A stretch of 64,000 bases of DNA from NCBI GenBank assembly GCA_002315935.1, contig DCII01000002.1, positions 79,257 to 143,256 on the forward strand, written 5' to 3'. Made by a program: the position numbers and the translations under genes. Below the pieces are notes generated by a model that ran no database searches, was not told the origin of the DNA, and saw only the letters and a program-made list of their open reading frames with translations. Below are positions 63,172-64,000 of this stretch, piece by piece (positions within the stretch are counted from its first letter, which is position 1; the number at the start of each line of letters is the position of its first letter). The stretch is from Ruminococcaceae bacterium UBA1730 (GTDB lineage: Bacteria > Bacillota > Clostridia > Oscillospirales > Acutalibacteraceae).

Positions 63172-63858
63172 ATGGCAAACAAACTCGTTTACACAGGCAA
63201 AACAAAGGATGTATTCGCTCTCGACAACGGCAACTACCTTCTCAAATTCAAGGATGATTGCACAGGCAAAGACGGCAAATTCGATCCCGGCGAAAATTCA
63301 GTCGGTCTTACAATTGAAGGCGTTGGCGATGTCAACCTGCGTATGAGCATTTATTTCTTTGAGAAGGTCAATGCCGCAGGAATCAAGACTCACTATGTTA
63401 ACGCTGACCTCGCAAACACAACTATGGAGGTTCTTCCTGCAAAGGTATTCGGCAAAGGTCTTGAGGTTATCTGCCGCCACAAGGCAGTCGGCAGCTTCTT
63501 CCGCCGTTACAGCGATTACATTGAAGAAGGTGCTGACCTTCCCGCATATGTTGAAACAACATTCAAGGACGATGCAAAGGGCGATCCCCTTGTAACAAAA
63601 GACGGTCTTATCGACCTCGGCGTTATGTCTGCTGAGCAGTATGACGACATCAAGGCTATGACCCAGAAGATTACAAAGATTGTTGCCGACGACCTCAAGG
63701 AAAAGGGACTTGTTCTTTATGACATCAAGTTCGAATTCGGTTACGATGCAGACGGTAAGGTTATGCTTATTGACGAAATCGCATCAGGCAATATGCGTGT
63801 TTATAAAAACGGCGAATATATTGACCCCATGACTCTTTCAGAGCTTTTCTTTGCTTGA
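63172..63858 (+). CDS. purC: SAICAR synthase
   Basis: A 228-residue ligase joining aspartate to CAIR. The opening [14 protein letters not shown] is the nucleotide-binding strand pair and [20 protein letters not shown] the ATP/metal motif. It is slightly more diverged than most PurC (extra residues at about 30-42, [11 protein letters not shown]). GAAGGAG precedes the ATG. The TGA stop is followed immediately by the 71-bp repeat. Confidence 0.92.
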   Translation: MANKLVYTGKTKDVFALDNGNYLLKFKDDCTGKDGKFDPGENSVGLTIEGVGDVNLRMSIYFFEKVNAAGIKTHYVNADLANTTMEVLPAKVFGKGLEVICRHKAVGSFFRRYSDYIEEGADLPAYVETTFKDDAKGDPLVTKDGLIDLGVMSAEQYDDIKAMTQKITKIVADDLKEKGLVLYDIKFEFGYDADGKVMLIDEIASGNMRVYKNGEYIDPMTLSELFFA

Positions 63859-64000
63859 GGAAATGCTGAATAAATGCGTCATCGCATCTTTTCGGCCTGT
63901 TTTGGCGTGAAATTCGTTTCAAAACCTTGGGAAACGCTGAATAAATTCGTCGTCGCATCTTTTCGGTCTGTTTTGGTGTGAAATGCGTTACAAAACCTTG
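63859..64000 (+). repeat. two tandem copies of the 71-bp repeat
   Basis: Copy 1 spans 63859-63929 and copy 2 63930-64000. Both begin GGAAAYGCTGAATAAAT and end CAAAACCTTG, differing at only a few positions. They match the units of the palindrome at 2819-2958. The array may continue past the window edge. It starts directly after the purC stop codon. Confidence 0.9.

Overview
The window reads as a chromosomal segment of an anaerobic, endospore-forming Firmicute of class Clostridia, most like the Oscillospirales/Ruminococcaceae gut lineages. This is inferred from a complete spoIIIAA-AH operon, a YlmC/YmxH-type sporulation protein, an IspH-ribosomal protein S1 fusion, a class 1B PyrD with PyrK, strong AGGAGG/AGGTGA ribosome binding sites with sigma-A type promoters, moderate-to-low GC and intracellular plant- and mucin-glycan hydrolases. 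I saw no rRNA, tRNA, CRISPR array, phage or plasmid genes.

Layout. (1) 1-12.9 kb, almost all minus strand: a cut-off HD-domain protein, an intracellular GH78 rhamnosidase, a GH13 glucosidase, a secreted S8 protease, an EamA transporter, then ispH-rpsA, plsC, cmk, an HI0933 flavoprotein and an RpiR regulator. A 140-bp imperfect palindrome made of two 71-bp repeat units lies between GH13 and GH78. (2) 13.0-16.2 kb, plus strand: a GH95 fucosidase/galactosidase divergent from RpiR, a HAD phosphatase and YlmC. (3) 16.3-25.5 kb, minus: rsmH, a two-subunit aconitase X, an M3 peptidase, an alpha/beta hydrolase, a Cof phosphatase, tyrS, an SGNH esterase and a TIM-barrel epimerase. (4) 25.5-34.9 kb, minus: the housekeeping series nusB, a Kae1-like gene, xseA, xseB, ispA, dxs, tlyA, nadK, argR, recN, behind a clear promoter. 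(5) 35.0-39.8 kb, minus: spoIIIAA-AH. (6) 39.9-44.0 kb, plus: a giant YfhO membrane protein with an acidic repetitive tail, and a YdjC/ChbG deacetylase. (7) 44.0-52.3 kb, minus: a MITE-like element, DUF2442 and a truncated DUF4160, PnuC, a secreted ceramidase-like protein, then a cell-envelope module (LCP ligase, surface protein, class B sortase, PHP tyrosine phosphatase, BY-kinase, Wzz co-activator). (8) 52.5-62.4 kb, plus: a secreted protein of unknown function, then the de novo pyrimidine operon pyrC-carB-pyrK-pyrD-pyrF-pyrE-pyrB-pyrI behind a PyrR-type attenuator; carA and pyrR are not here. (9) 62.4-64.0 kb, plus: purE and purC behind a ZTP riboswitch with an overlapping terminator, ending in two tandem copies of the same 71-bp repeat.

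How they fit together: regions 4 and 5 are typical conserved clostridial neighbourhoods. The pyr and pur units are adjacent nucleotide pathways, each with its own RNA attenuator. The envelope module links polymer length control and tyrosine phosphorylation to an LCP transferase and a sortase, but no glycosyltransferases are present locally. The least expected signals are the 71-bp repeats that begin directly after stop codons, and four genes (three of them sporulation-linked) whose best-placed initiation codon is ACG or CTG.
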